Shown: positions 1 through 9,065 of the stretch, piece by piece
Numbering within the stretch: the first letter of the stretch is position 1
Layout of the letters: every line of letters begins with the position of its first letter
Source: Desulfonauticus sp.
GTDB taxonomy: Bacteria; Desulfobacterota; Desulfovibrionia; Desulfovibrionales; Desulfonatronovibrionaceae
Assembly: GCA_030950395.1 (NCBI GenBank)
Contig: JAUZRP010000006.1
Span: forward strand, 62,001-126,000
DNA: 64,000 bases
Direction: 5' to 3'
Made by a program: the position numbers and the translations under genes
The notes under the pieces: model-generated
What the model was told of the DNA's origin: nothing
The model's input: only the letters and a program-made list of their open reading frames with translations
Databases searched by the model: none

Positions 1-1194
1 CTTTAAGTTTAGATCTTTGACAGGAATTTGAAAACGAATATATCCTGCATAGCGTCCGGCCATATCTATATCTCCAACCAAAACACAACCCACCAGATAA
101 TCACCTTTAAAAACGAGCTTTCTATAAACTTCTCTTTCCTCATCTACCATCATCTCTATTTGAAAACCCTTTCCTTCTGGGGGATTAACCAAACCTATAG
201 AAATAGTTGGCAACCCATAAAAACCTATGGAATTCATAGGTAGCCCACCTTCGTATTCACGTTTGGCCCCTGCCATGTTCTGACCAGCAGCATAACCTTG
301 AGCATAGGCATTAGGCCAAATAGGTATTACTCTATTATCGTTAATTAGTTTGTCCCAGGCCTCTGCCACATCCCCTGCAGCAAAAATATCATCCTTGCTT
401 GTAGTTAAAAATTTATCTACCAAAATTCCCCTATTTATTTCTAAACCTGCTTTTTGAGCCAATTCTATATTGGGCACCACCCCTATAGCCACAATTACTG
501 CATCTACTTCTAAGTAGGTTCCATTTTCTAAAAACACACCCTTCACTTTACCTGCATCATCTCTTTGGATCTCTTTTACTGTAGTGCCACAAAAAATGGA
601 CAAACCAACAGAGGTTAATCTGTTGGCAACTATTTTTCCAGCCACCTCATCAAAAGCAGAGCTTAATACCCTTGGAGCAAGTTCAACAATACTTACCTTA
701 ACTCCTCTATCAAACAAACTCTCTGCTGCCTTTAAACCAATCAATCCGCCTCCAATTACTACTACCTTTTTCAATTTGGGGCAGACAGCATCTAATTGTT
801 TAGCATGATTTAAAGTAGTAAAAAAATAAATTCCATCTCCTTCCAACCCTTTTATAGGAGGACAAAAAGGAGTTCCACCCGTAGCTATTAGCAATTTATC
901 ATAAGACACTTCTTGTTTATCTTTCACTACGATTTTTTTCTCTTCAGGCAAAATTTCAATCACTTTGCTCCCAAGCATAGTTTGCACATTGTTTTTTGAA
1001 TAAAAATCAGAAGAACGTAAGGCCAAACGTTCATCTCCCACTTTCCCTGCTAGAAAATAAGAGATAAGAGGTCGTCCGTAAGTAAGAAAACCTTCTTCAC
1101 TAATAACCAAAATCTCACTCTGTTTATCTATTTTGCGGATCCCTTCTATGGCTCCTATAGAACTAACTCCATTGCCAATAATTACATATTTCAT
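1..1194 (-). CDS. FAD-dependent pyridine nucleotide-disulfide oxidoreductase, partial (C-terminus beyond left edge)
   Basis: The reading frame is open from the ATG at 1194 to the left edge, so 398 residues are seen and the C-terminus is missing. The N-terminus shows a dinucleotide-binding glycine motif (IIGNGVSSIGA), a second one lies near residue 145 (VVIGGGLIGLKAAE), and the FAD-contacting motif AAGDVAE is near residue 270, as in NADH oxidase and rubredoxin or nitrite reductase-type flavoproteins. A GAGGA ribosome site precedes the start. It follows a 4Fe-4S protein and a glutamate synthase FMN domain in one operon, so it is probably the NAD(P)H-oxidising subunit of a split glutamate synthase. 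The electron partner is inferred from position only. Confidence 0.85.
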   Translation of the reverse strand, partial: MKYVIIGNGVSSIGAIEGIRKIDKQSEILVISEEGFLTYGRPLISYFLAGKVGDERLALRSSDFYSKNNVQTMLGSKVIEILPEEKKIVVKDKQEVSYDKLLIATGGTPFCPPIKGLEGDGIYFFTTLNHAKQLDAVCPKLKKVVVIGGGLIGLKAAESLFDRGVKVSIVELAPRVLSSAFDEVAGKIVANRLTSVGLSIFCGTTVKEIQRDDAGKVKGVFLENGTYLEVDAVIVAIGVVPNIELAQKAGLEINRGILVDKFLTTSKDDIFAAGDVAEAWDKLINDNRVIPIWPNAYAQGYAAGQNMAGAKREYEGGLPMNSIGFYGLPTISIGLVNPPEGKGFQIEMMVDEEREVYRKLVFKGDYLVGCVLVGDIDMAGRYAGYIRFQIPVKDLNLK

Positions 1195-1210
1195 AGGTTC
1201 ATCCTCAAAA

Positions 1211-1651
1211 TTATTTTTCCTCAAAAGTTAAGGCTTGGTTAGGACAACTACTTACACAGGCAGGAACGCTTCTGTCAGGGCATAAATCGCATTTGACAAT
1301 TTTTTCTTTTATAGGATGTCTTTTTATGGACCCAAAAGGACAGGCCATAAGACAAGACCAACACCCCACACACTGGTCTTCGTCATAAGTTACCCTGCCT
1401 GTTTCTGGGTCTTTTTGCAGCGCGCCAGAAATACAAGCCCGAACACAATAAGGATCTTCACAATGCCGACAAGTTAAAGACGCCGTAATATACCCCTTTT
1501 CTTCTACCCTATTTCTGGGCAAAAGACCAGAAGCAACTTCATCTCTATAAGCCAAGATTAAATCTTTGCTTTGTGAATGCTCTGTAAGACAGGCAAGTTC
1601 ACAAAGCCTGCAGCCAATACAAAATTCTGGATTAATAAAGACTCGCTTCAT
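1211..1651 (-). CDS. 4Fe-4S dicluster/polyferredoxin electron-transfer subunit
   Basis: A 146-residue protein with four cysteine clusters of the HydN/HycB type: CIGCRLCELAC, CRHCEDPYCVRAC, CVGCWSCLMAC and CDLCPDRSVPACVSSC. This pattern usually holds up to four [4Fe-4S] centres. No signal peptide is visible, so it should act in the cytoplasm. It starts 6 bases after the glutamate synthase domain gene and ends 16 bases before the FAD oxidoreductase, so the three are likely cotranscribed, with this protein passing electrons between flavin and synthase. The AAGGTAAT upstream of the ATG is a usable ribosome site. Its exact physiological partner cannot be read from sequence. Confidence 0.88.
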   Translation of the reverse strand: MKRVFINPEFCIGCRLCELACLTEHSQSKDLILAYRDEVASGLLPRNRVEEKGYITASLTCRHCEDPYCVRACISGALQKDPETGRVTYDEDQCVGCWSCLMACPFGSIKRHPIKEKIVKCDLCPDRSVPACVSSCPNQALTFEEK

Positions 1652-1657
1652 TATATA

Positions 1658-3262
1658 TTACCTTCCTGCAGGTTTTATTTTTAAAATATCTAACTCTATT
1701 TCACTTAATCCCACTGCTCTAAGCTTTTCTCTATTGCCTCGCAAACTTTCAATAGAATTTAGTCCCATTCCTCCAAGCATTTCTTCTATCTCGTGTCCCC
1801 AAGATCGAACCAAATTGACCAACTTTCGCTTGGCAATTTCTGGATTTTGTCTTCTGGCCAAAGCAGGCACATTAGTGGCTATGCCCCAAGGACATTTGCC
1901 AGTATAACACCTTTGACACATAGTACAACCAACAGCCACCAAAACAGCAGAGCCAATATACACGGCATCAGCACCCAAAGCTATAGCTTTCACCACATCG
2001 GCACTACATCTTATGCCCCCTGCAATTACAATAGAGGCCTTGTTTCTAACGCCTTCATCTCGCAATCTTTGATCAATAGCGGCCAAAGCTAATTCTGCAG
2101 GAATACCTACGTTATCTCTAATCATAGTGGGAGCTGCCCCTGTACCTCCTCTAAATCCATCTATAGCCACAATATCAGCTCCAGCCCGCACAATACCAGA
2201 AGCAATGGCAGCAGCATTATGAACCGCAGCTATCTTTACAGAAACCGGAACTCTATATTCTGTTGCTTCCTTTAAAGCATAAATTAATTGTCTTAAATCT
2301 TCGATAGAATAAATATCGTGATGAGGAGCAGGAGATAGAGCATCTGAGCCTATAGGAATCATTCTGGTTAGAGAAACTCCTGCATCTACTTTTTCTCCCG
2401 GTAAATGCCCTCCAATACCTGGCTTGGCCCCCTGACCGATTTTTATCTCAATACCACAACCAGCATTAAGATAATCTTTATGCACCCCAAATCGCCCTGA
2501 AGCAACCTGAATTATAGTATTAGGGCCATATTTATATAAATCTGGATGCAGACCACCTTCTCCTGTATTATACACAATACCCAACTCTGTGGCAGCTTTC
2601 GCCATAGCAATATGCAAATTAAAATTAATAGAACCATAAGACATAGCGGAAAACATTATGGGATAATTTAACTTTATCTGTGGAGAAAGCTTGGTTTTAA
2701 GATTAACCTTATTGTCTCTTTCTACAAATTCCAAAGCATCTGGTTTAGAACCCAGATAAGTCCTGAGTTCCATAGGCTCTCGCAAAGGATCAATAGATGG
2801 ATTAGTTACCTGACTAGCATCCAACAAGAGATGATCCCAATAAATGGGATAAGGTTGAGGATTGCCCATACCACTTAAAAGCACTCCACCTTGCTCTGCC
2901 TGTTTGTAAACGTTTTTTAAAAACCAAGGCTTCCAATGAGAATTCTCTCGAAACTGAGAAGGATTTCTTTTAATTACTATCGCCCCCGTAGGACATAAAG
3001 CTTCACAACGATGACAACCTACACACTTGGAACTGTCATGCATTACCCTTTGCCTGTTTTCATCCCAATAGTGCACAAGATAGGAGCACTGACGCTCACA
3101 CACCCGGCAATTAATGCACAAATCTAAGTTTCTCTCAACAACAAAATCATGATAATTCTGAACAATTGATTGATACAACAAGGCTCTCACTCCTGTGTAA
3201 ATATATTTACTTTTTAAAAACTTTTTTCTACATTTTGACTTAACTAATCCACAATCTAACAC
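1658..3262 (-). CDS. Archaeal-type glutamate synthase, FMN/Fe-S (central) domain protein with N-terminal ferredoxin
   Basis: Up to 534 residues. Residues 49-100 hold two ferredoxin clusters (CINCRVCERQC and CVGCHRCEALC). The rest is the glutamate synthase FMN barrel, with GGTGAAP, GGIRCSADVVKAIALGAD and the 3Fe-4S loop CTMCQRCYTGKCPWG. The domain reduces 2-oxoglutarate-derived iminoglutarate to glutamate. The glutaminase domain is not in this polypeptide, and homologous clusters carry it as a separate gene, possibly beyond the left edge. The longest frame starts with GTG at 3262 but has no ribosome site; an in-frame TTG at 3181 lies 8 bases after AGGAG and fits the family's shorter N-terminus better. 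It is divergent from folC across 75 bases, which must hold both promoters. Confidence 0.88.
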   Translation of the reverse strand: MLDCGLVKSKCRKKFLKSKYIYTGVRALLYQSIVQNYHDFVVERNLDLCINCRVCERQCSYLVHYWDENRQRVMHDSSKCVGCHRCEALCPTGAIVIKRNPSQFRENSHWKPWFLKNVYKQAEQGGVLLSGMGNPQPYPIYWDHLLLDASQVTNPSIDPLREPMELRTYLGSKPDALEFVERDNKVNLKTKLSPQIKLNYPIMFSAMSYGSINFNLHIAMAKAATELGIVYNTGEGGLHPDLYKYGPNTIIQVASGRFGVHKDYLNAGCGIEIKIGQGAKPGIGGHLPGEKVDAGVSLTRMIPIGSDALSPAPHHDIYSIEDLRQLIYALKEATEYRVPVSVKIAAVHNAAAIASGIVRAGADIVAIDGFRGGTGAAPTMIRDNVGIPAELALAAIDQRLRDEGVRNKASIVIAGGIRCSADVVKAIALGADAVYIGSAVLVAVGCTMCQRCYTGKCPWGIATNVPALARRQNPEIAKRKLVNLVRSWGHEIEEMLGGMGLNSIESLRGNREKLRAVGLSEIELDILKIKPAGR

Positions 3263-3337
3263 AAATGAGAATTATATAACTTTAAAAAAAATCAAACAAA
3301 AGTGTCAAGATAAAATAACATTTTTAACAAAAATGTA

Positions 3338-4609
3338 ATGTTTAAAACATTTCAAGATATTAACAACTATTTAAACCAATTAGGTCTATTTAAAATGGAC
3401 CTAGGTCTGGAAAAGGTCCAAAAAGCTCTAGAGCAATTAAACATACCTTTAAATTTCACTTTTATTGTTCATATTGTAGGTACGAACGGAAAAGGCTCCA
3501 CTGCTCATTTTTTAGAGCATTTAGCCAGAAAGCACGGGTTAAAAACAGGATTATTTACTTCTCCTCATCTGGTTTCCATAAAAGAACGCATCACAGTAAA
3601 TAACTGCCAATTATCCGATCAACTCTGGATTCAATACGCCAATAGCACATTGCAACACTGTTCCAATCTTTCATTAACGTATTTTGAATTTTTATTTATC
3701 ATATCTTGTCTGGCATTTAAAGAGCAAAAAGTAGATATAGCCTTTTTTGAAGCCGGATTAGGAGGTAAATTTGATGCTACTAATGTGTTAAAACCAAACT
3801 TGACTCTATTTACCTCTATTGGACTGGATCATACAGATATTTTAGGAAATACATTGATCAAAATCAGCATAGATAAAGCAGGAGCCATAAAAGACGCTCC
3901 TGTAATTAGTGCCTTTCAAAAAAAACAAGTTTTAATGGTTTTAAAAAAAACTGCAGGTGAACAAAGCACTCCATTTATTTATTCTCCGCAGGCAATAAAA
4001 ATTGAGCAAAACAGACTTATCTTACTAGAAAAAAAACAAACCATACGCCTTTCTCTGTATTTGGCTTGCTTTCAAAAATACAATCTTCCTCTCATCGTAA
4101 CTTGCTGGCAAGAAATAGTAAAATCCCTTAACCTACCCTTTTGCATAAAAAAAATAGAAACTATTTTAAACAGTACTTTTATTCCCGGGAGGTTACAACA
4201 GGTTCAAACCAATCCTGACGTTTATTTAGACGTGGGGCATAACCCAGAAGGGATAAAACTTTTAAAACAAGCCCTTTTTCAGCTACACATCCAACCTCAA
4301 ACCATTGTTTTTAGCTGCCTAAAAGATAAGGACTTGTTTGGCATTTACAAAGAATTAAAAGAAATTTCTGAGGACATACTTTTTTGTCCATTAGATTTAA
4401 GTCAAAGGGGCTTAAGTTTAAAAGACCTTCAAAAATTAATTTCAGACTTAAAAACCCTTTCTTCGTTTGAGCAAGTAATAGATCTTTTGGACAAACAAAA
4501 ATCAATACTCTTTTGCGGTTCATTTTATCTTTTGGCCAGATTGTTTAAACTCTATCCAAATTGGCTGGGGAAAAATCTTCTTAACCAAAATACATCCTTA
4601 TCGCCCTAA
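3338..4609 (+). CDS. folC: Bifunctional folylpolyglutamate synthase/dihydrofolate synthase
   Basis: A Mur-ligase-family enzyme of 423 residues, the normal length. It adds glutamate to dihydropteroate or to folates using ATP, in the cytoplasm. The ATP loop GTNGKGST sits near residue 48, followed by the folate-side segment LFTSPHLVSIKERI, the metal and glycine-rich region EAGLGGKFDATN, SIGLDHTDILG, and the C-terminal-domain motif DVGHNPEG. It stands alone, divergent from the glutamate synthase module and followed by 600 bases without a protein gene. No Shine-Dalgarno sequence is visible before the ATG, so the start is supported by the N-terminal alignment only. Confidence 0.95.
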   Translation: MFKTFQDINNYLNQLGLFKMDLGLEKVQKALEQLNIPLNFTFIVHIVGTNGKGSTAHFLEHLARKHGLKTGLFTSPHLVSIKERITVNNCQLSDQLWIQYANSTLQHCSNLSLTYFEFLFIISCLAFKEQKVDIAFFEAGLGGKFDATNVLKPNLTLFTSIGLDHTDILGNTLIKISIDKAGAIKDAPVISAFQKKQVLMVLKKTAGEQSTPFIYSPQAIKIEQNRLILLEKKQTIRLSLYLACFQKYNLPLIVTCWQEIVKSLNLPFCIKKIETILNSTFIPGRLQQVQTNPDVYLDVGHNPEGIKLLKQALFQLHIQPQTIVFSCLKDKDLFGIYKELKEISEDILFCPLDLSQRGLSLKDLQKLISDLKTLSSFEQVIDLLDKQKSILFCGSFYLLARLFKLYPNWLGKNLLNQNTSLSP

Positions 4610-4807
4610 AATATCCCCTAACTATCTTCTCAATCCTCTAAAAACAATAAAGCCAAAAATATATCTCACATCCACAAAATGCTGGTTTTTTCTGATCTTG
4701 ATTAAAAATCCACTTTATATAATGGTCCAATAAAAAACACTAAAAAAAATTCAGGGGGAATTGACACATTTTTATCATTAGAGGAGTAAAAAAAAACACA
4801 TTCAGAA

Positions 4808-4885
4808 TGGTGCCCCCGCCAGGACTCGAACCTGGGCTAACCGGGATTAGGAATCCCGTGCTCTATCCGCCTGAGCTACGGGGGC
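4808..4885 (-). tRNA. tRNA-Arg (anticodon CCU)
   Basis: On the minus strand the sequence folds as a complete cloverleaf of 78 bases including an encoded CCA (bases 4808-4810). The acceptor stem GCCCCCG pairs with CGGGGGC, the D stem is GCTC/GAGC, the anticodon stem is CGGGA/TCCCG around loop TTCCTAA, and the T stem is CCAGG/CCTGG around TTCGAGT. The anticodon CCT reads AGG codons. It is the only RNA gene found in the 4610-5210 stretch between folC and the c-di-GMP gene; the remainder holds its promoter, one inverted repeat and AT-rich filler. Confidence 0.97.
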
Positions 4886-4899
4886 AACTTAGTGGTAGA

Positions 4900-5004
4900 A
4901 GGTGACATTTACCCATTTTTCTCTGTTTTGGCAACCTTTTATTTTTTGACTTAATCATTTAAATGTCATTAGACTTTAATCTAAAAAACATTATAATGTC
5001 ACCT
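4900..5004. repeat. Inverted repeat AGGTGACATT/AATGTCACCT upstream of tRNA-Arg
   Basis: AGGTGACATT at 4900-4909 is repeated as its perfect reverse complement at 4995-5004, 85 bases apart. The inner arm overlaps the proposed -10 box of the tRNA promoter. A third related word, AAATGTCATT, lies between them. This could be a paired regulator site or chance in AT-rich DNA. Confidence 0.3.
4906..4934 (-). promoter_or_regulatory. Probable sigma-70 promoter of tRNA-Arg
   Basis: On the minus strand TTGCCA (4929-4934) is followed after exactly 17 bases by TAAATG (4906-4911). This places the transcription start near 4898, about 13 bases before the tRNA. The -35 box matches five of six consensus bases; the -10 box is weaker. 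Confidence 0.5.
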
Positions 5005-5210
5005 ATTCCAATTAAATTGTTTGAAGAATAAAAAAATAAATTTCACCTGCCAATAAAACAAACAAGGTAGTTGAGATTATTTTTTTAAATAATTTTAGTC
5101 AGTTACAAGCAAATCCAGCTGATAATTAAAGCTTGATTTTTTCTTACTTAATACGTAGTTCGAATATAGGTAAAACAAAAATTTTGCTTTGTAATTAAAA
5201 TTCAAAAGTT

Positions 5211-7433
5211 ATGAATACCTTTTCTAAAGCCAAAAAACTTTTAACTTCTACTCAACATCTAACTTTTATCTACATCAGAATAAAAGACGCTTTGCTCCTA
5301 AAAAAACTTTACGGCCCTCAATTTATCAATCAAGTTTACCACACGATAAAAACATTTCTAAACAACAAAATCAAAAACGCCAATATAGCTCTAGATTACG
5401 TTACCATTGGCAAGTACGAATTTATTATATTTGGACAAATTATTTCTGCTATTCAAAATCCCAATTGGGAGTTAGAAAAAATATTACCCCTAAAAATAGA
5501 ACTAGAACAAACACTCTCAGAAAAATTCTTTTCTCAGATAGGACAAGAATTAAAATTAGAAGTGGCTTGTGCTTACTTGTTAAAAAATCAATATAAGGAC
5601 GTAGAAAAAGCCTTTTTAATCACCCTAAAACAGTTGAGAAGTCAAGCCAAAGAAACTATTGATGGAAAACACCTTCAACTGACCAATCAATTTTACTCTA
5701 TTTTAAAAGAAAAACAAATTAATATTCTTTACCAACCTATTGTAAATCTTATTACAGGCAAAATCCTTGGCTGGGAGGCTCTGGCCAGAGGGCCAAAACA
5801 CTCTTATTTTTACTCTCCTATCAATTTATTTGGTTTTGCCGAAGAAATAGAAGAATTATTTGCTTTAGAGCAAGTTTGTCGAGAAAAGGCCATTGCCTGT
5901 ATTGGGGAAATTCAGCCTAACCAAAAATTATTTTTAAACATTCACCCCAAAACCTTGGCTGATCCCAATTTTTCTCCAGGAAAAACCAGAGAAATTTTAG
6001 CTTCATCCAACCTAAAACCAGAAAATATAGTCTTTGAAATAACAGAAAAACATAGCACCAAAGATTTTCCTCTATTCTACAAAACCCTAAATCACTATAG
6101 AACTCAAAATTTCCAAATAGCCATTGATGATGCTGGAAGTGGTTATTCTGGTCTCTGGATTATCGTAGAACTTGGTCCAGAATACATAAAAATAGACAAA
6201 GATTTAATTCATGATATTGACAGGAACCCTATCAAACGCTCTCTTATAGAAACAATGGTCACCTTTGCCAACAAGGTAGGGGCAAAGATCATTGCCGAAG
6301 GCATAGAAACAAGATCCGAATTAAATACCCTTATAGACATTGGAGTTCATTATGGACAGGGTTATTACCTGGCCAGACCTCAATACCCAAAACCAGAACT
6401 TCAAATAAACCTAAGACCCTTTAACGGCAATAAGATAAACGTAAAGAACAAAAAAATAGGCTTATCTTTCACCACCATTGGGGACCTGGCTGAACAAGCA
6501 GTCTCTGTTCCCCCAGAAACAAAAGTAGAAACAGTATATGACATGTTGGTGCAAGATCCAACAATCAGCAGTATAATAGTCTGTAACAACGCACAAGAAC
6601 CCATTGGTTTAATTGTTAGTTCTAACCTTACCAAAAAACTTGCTTCCAGGTTTGGCGTGGCCCTTTATTATACGAAAAGCGTTAGTTTTGTTATGGAAAC
6701 AGATTTTATTTGTGTAGAAGAAAACACACCTATAGAAATAGTTGCCCAAAAAGTAACCTCAAGAGATAAAGACATTGCTTACTATGATATTGTAGTAACC
6801 AAACACAACAAATTAGTAGGCATTGTCTCTGTTCAAAATTTATTAAGTCATATAAACAAAATCCAGGTAGAAGTAGCCAAAGGGAGCAATCCGCTCACAG
6901 GATTGCCTGGAAATTGCTGTATAGAGCAAGAAATTGAAAGAAGATTGAACAATAAACAATCCTTTAGCCTGATCTACGCTGATTTAGATAACTTTAAAGT
7001 TTACAATGACACCTATGGCTTTAAAAAAGGTGATGAGATTATTGTTTTGTTGGCCAATATTATGAACTGGGCTATTAAACGCCATGGCAATATTGATGAT
7101 TTTTTAGGCCACATAGGTGGAGATGATTTTGTCCTAATTACCACCCCAGATCGAGTAGAGCGCATAGGGCTTGCTATAACTCGCTGTTTTAAAAGATTGG
7201 TTAGAAAATGTTATTCTCAAATAGACCAGGAAAGAGGCTGGATTGAAGCCAAAGGACGCGATGGAAAAATAGGCAAATTTGCCCTGGTGTCTGTATCTTT
7301 AGCTGCTTTAGATTGTTTTAACAAAAACAATACTACCCTCCAACAAATTGCAGAAAGAGCCGCAGAAGTAAAAAAAGTAGCCAAAAAAATTCCAGGCAAT
7401 TCTTTTTTTAGAGACCGAAGATCCCCCCTCTAG
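5211..7433 (+). CDS. c-di-GMP signalling protein: degenerate GGDEF, EAL, CBS pair, GGDEF
   Basis: A 740-residue cytoplasmic protein with no membrane segment. Residues 1-150 resemble a GGDEF fold without its signature. About 170-400 is an EAL phosphodiesterase with its catalytic set visible: EALAR, LNIHPKTL, EITE, IDDAGSGYSGL, IKIDKD, IAEGIE and GQGYYLARP. About 430-560 is a CBS pair, a likely nucleotide sensor. About 570-735 is a GGDEF domain with YADLDNFK and a GGDDF loop near residue 636, a conservative variant that may still be active. It may therefore both make and break c-di-GMP. It stands alone, with no clear ribosome site. Confidence 0.88.
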   Translation: MNTFSKAKKLLTSTQHLTFIYIRIKDALLLKKLYGPQFINQVYHTIKTFLNNKIKNANIALDYVTIGKYEFIIFGQIISAIQNPNWELEKILPLKIELEQTLSEKFFSQIGQELKLEVACAYLLKNQYKDVEKAFLITLKQLRSQAKETIDGKHLQLTNQFYSILKEKQINILYQPIVNLITGKILGWEALARGPKHSYFYSPINLFGFAEEIEELFALEQVCREKAIACIGEIQPNQKLFLNIHPKTLADPNFSPGKTREILASSNLKPENIVFEITEKHSTKDFPLFYKTLNHYRTQNFQIAIDDAGSGYSGLWIIVELGPEYIKIDKDLIHDIDRNPIKRSLIETMVTFANKVGAKIIAEGIETRSELNTLIDIGVHYGQGYYLARPQYPKPELQINLRPFNGNKINVKNKKIGLSFTTIGDLAEQAVSVPPETKVETVYDMLVQDPTISSIIVCNNAQEPIGLIVSSNLTKKLASRFGVALYYTKSVSFVMETDFICVEENTPIEIVAQKVTSRDKDIAYYDIVVTKHNKLVGIVSVQNLLSHINKIQVEVAKGSNPLTGLPGNCCIEQEIERRLNNKQSFSLIYADLDNFKVYNDTYGFKKGDEIIVLLANIMNWAIKRHGNIDDFLGHIGGDDFVLITTPDRVERIGLAITRCFKRLVRKCYSQIDQERGWIEAKGRDGKIGKFALVSVSLAALDCFNKNNTTLQQIAERAAEVKKVAKKIPGNSFFRDRRSPL

Positions 7434-7513
7434 CCATCTAACTGCACCCTTACAAAACTTTAGCCCGAACTACTTTTAACGTTATTATTCTAAAAAACTC
7501 CTTCATATGTTTA

Positions 7514-8026
7514 TTGACTAAAACAACATTTTGGGATAGATCTAGAAATATGCAAATTGAAATAAATTCTGCGCATATTCCTCTTCCTACTCCACGAGCG
7601 TTTTTAGTGAATATGACTCTATATGCCTTTAAAGGCAGAAAAAATTTACAAATCCATCTCTATAGGTATAATTGGTGCAAAGAAGAGGAAAATCTTTATC
7701 CTTGGGAAGACATTCTAGCAAGTCTAGAGGGAGACGAAACATCTATAGAAAATGCCAAGATGCTGGTTTTAGAGTCCTTTACTCGGGAAGAAAGAGATCT
7801 GTTAATAGAATATCTAAAAAAGCGTTATTCTTCCAGGATCAAACAAATCGTAAGTGGGCCACTTAGCTTTCCCATACCTTTAGGACTATTACCTCTAAAC
7901 AAAATGCCCGAAGATGAGAATTTAGGCAGGATTTATTTAGACAAAGCTCCCAATTATCCCCTAGATTTTCAGGTCAGAGGTTTTTACGATCTAAATTCTG
8001 CTTCTCCTCTAATGAATGGCCAATAA
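7514..8026 (+). CDS. Hypothetical protein, 170 aa
   Basis: I do not recognise this family. The protein is soluble, without signal peptide or membrane segment, and rich in charged residues around a central helix-like part (SFTREERDLLIEYLKKRY). The longest frame begins with TTG at 7514; an ATG at 7550 would give 158 residues, and neither has a convincing ribosome site. It overlaps the start of the following glycosyltransferase by 11 bases, so the two are probably translated together. A surface-polysaccharide role could be inferred from that link but nothing in the sequence shows it. Confidence 0.65.
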   Translation: MTKTTFWDRSRNMQIEINSAHIPLPTPRAFLVNMTLYAFKGRKNLQIHLYRYNWCKEEENLYPWEDILASLEGDETSIENAKMLVLESFTREERDLLIEYLKKRYSSRIKQIVSGPLSFPIPLGLLPLNKMPEDENLGRIYLDKAPNYPLDFQVRGFYDLNSASPLMNGQ

Positions 8027-9065
8027 CTCTATTCTGTCCATCTCACCTAAAAAAATTCTTGTTTGTCAGTTAAGACAAATAGGTGACGTTATTTTAACCA
8101 CCCCAGCTATTCAATTATTACACGAAAAATTCCCTCAAGCCAAAATTTACCTATATACAGAAAAAAAATGTGCTCATCTTTTAGAACACAACCCCCATAT
8201 CTACAAAATTATTCCGTTAGATAAAAAAAAGCTAAAAAATTTCTGGGATGAGGTAAAATTTTACTATCAGGTAGCCAAACACGATTTTGACTTGATAATT
8301 GACTTTCAACAACTGCCAAGAAGTAGGTTTGTAGCCTTATTTTCCAAAGCAAAAATAAAATTAACTTATACTCCCCCCTGGTACAACCGCTTATTCTACA
8401 CTCACTGGACAAATTCCTTACCAGGTTATGCAGTCTATTCTAAACTCAGCATCTTAAGACTACTTGGCATTCAACCCCAGATCATCAAGCCTCAAATATA
8501 CCTTACTCCAGAAGAAATAGCTTGGGCCAAAGATTATCTAACAAGTCTAACTGCTAACCAATATCAAATTATTACCTTTGATCCTACTCACAGAAGGATA
8601 ACCAGGCGCTGGCCAACAGAACACTATGCGCTACTGGGGAAGTTAATTGGTCAAAAATTTCCTTTCACTAAAATTTTTCTTCTCTATGGTCCTGGAGAGT
8701 TTGAAGTGGCCCAAAAAATTTATTCCTCAGACCCTAATGTTTTTATTTTACCCCAAAAAATTTTATCCCTGAGAGAAATGGCAGCTATTATCCACCAAGC
8801 CAGCCTACACATTGGAAACTGCTCTGCTCCAAGACACATTGCCGTCGCTCTAGATACTCCAAGCTTAATAATATTAGGAGCTACCAGCTCTTCCTGGACC
8901 TATCCAGATCCAAAAAAACACAAAGATATTAGCCTAGGACTTGCCTGCCAACCCTGTAACCAAAATACCTGCCCCCACGTCAACTGTTTAAAACAATTAA
9001 CTCCAGAACAGGTACTTAGCCAATCAATAGACTGGATAAAAACTATTTTGACGCCATCTGATTAA
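8016..9065 (+). CDS. Glycosyltransferase family 9 (heptosyltransferase-like)
   Basis: A 349-residue GT9 enzyme beginning KKILVCQLRQIGDVILTTPA, the nucleotide-sugar transferase N-terminus shared with WaaC, WaaF and WaaQ. These enzymes transfer ADP-heptose to lipopolysaccharide core on the cytoplasmic side of the inner membrane. The usual C-terminal signature GNDSGPMH is altered here to GNCSAPRH, so donor binding or activity may differ. Four cysteines cluster near the end (CQPCNQNTCPHVNC). Its last 42 bases overlap the 3' end of the convergent aat gene. Family assignment is firm; the sugar and acceptor are unknown. Confidence 0.85.
   Translation: MANNSILSISPKKILVCQLRQIGDVILTTPAIQLLHEKFPQAKIYLYTEKKCAHLLEHNPHIYKIIPLDKKKLKNFWDEVKFYYQVAKHDFDLIIDFQQLPRSRFVALFSKAKIKLTYTPPWYNRLFYTHWTNSLPGYAVYSKLSILRLLGIQPQIIKPQIYLTPEEIAWAKDYLTSLTANQYQIITFDPTHRRITRRWPTEHYALLGKLIGQKFPFTKIFLLYGPGEFEVAQKIYSSDPNVFILPQKILSLREMAAIIHQASLHIGNCSAPRHIAVALDTPSLIILGATSSSWTYPDPKKHKDISLGLACQPCNQNTCPHVNCLKQLTPEQVLSQSIDWIKTILTPSD

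Noticed and set aside
1566-2092. Plus-strand open frames inside the glutamate synthase module and similar overlaps elsewhere.
   Set aside because: They run opposite to genes with clear family motifs and have no motif or ribosome site of their own.
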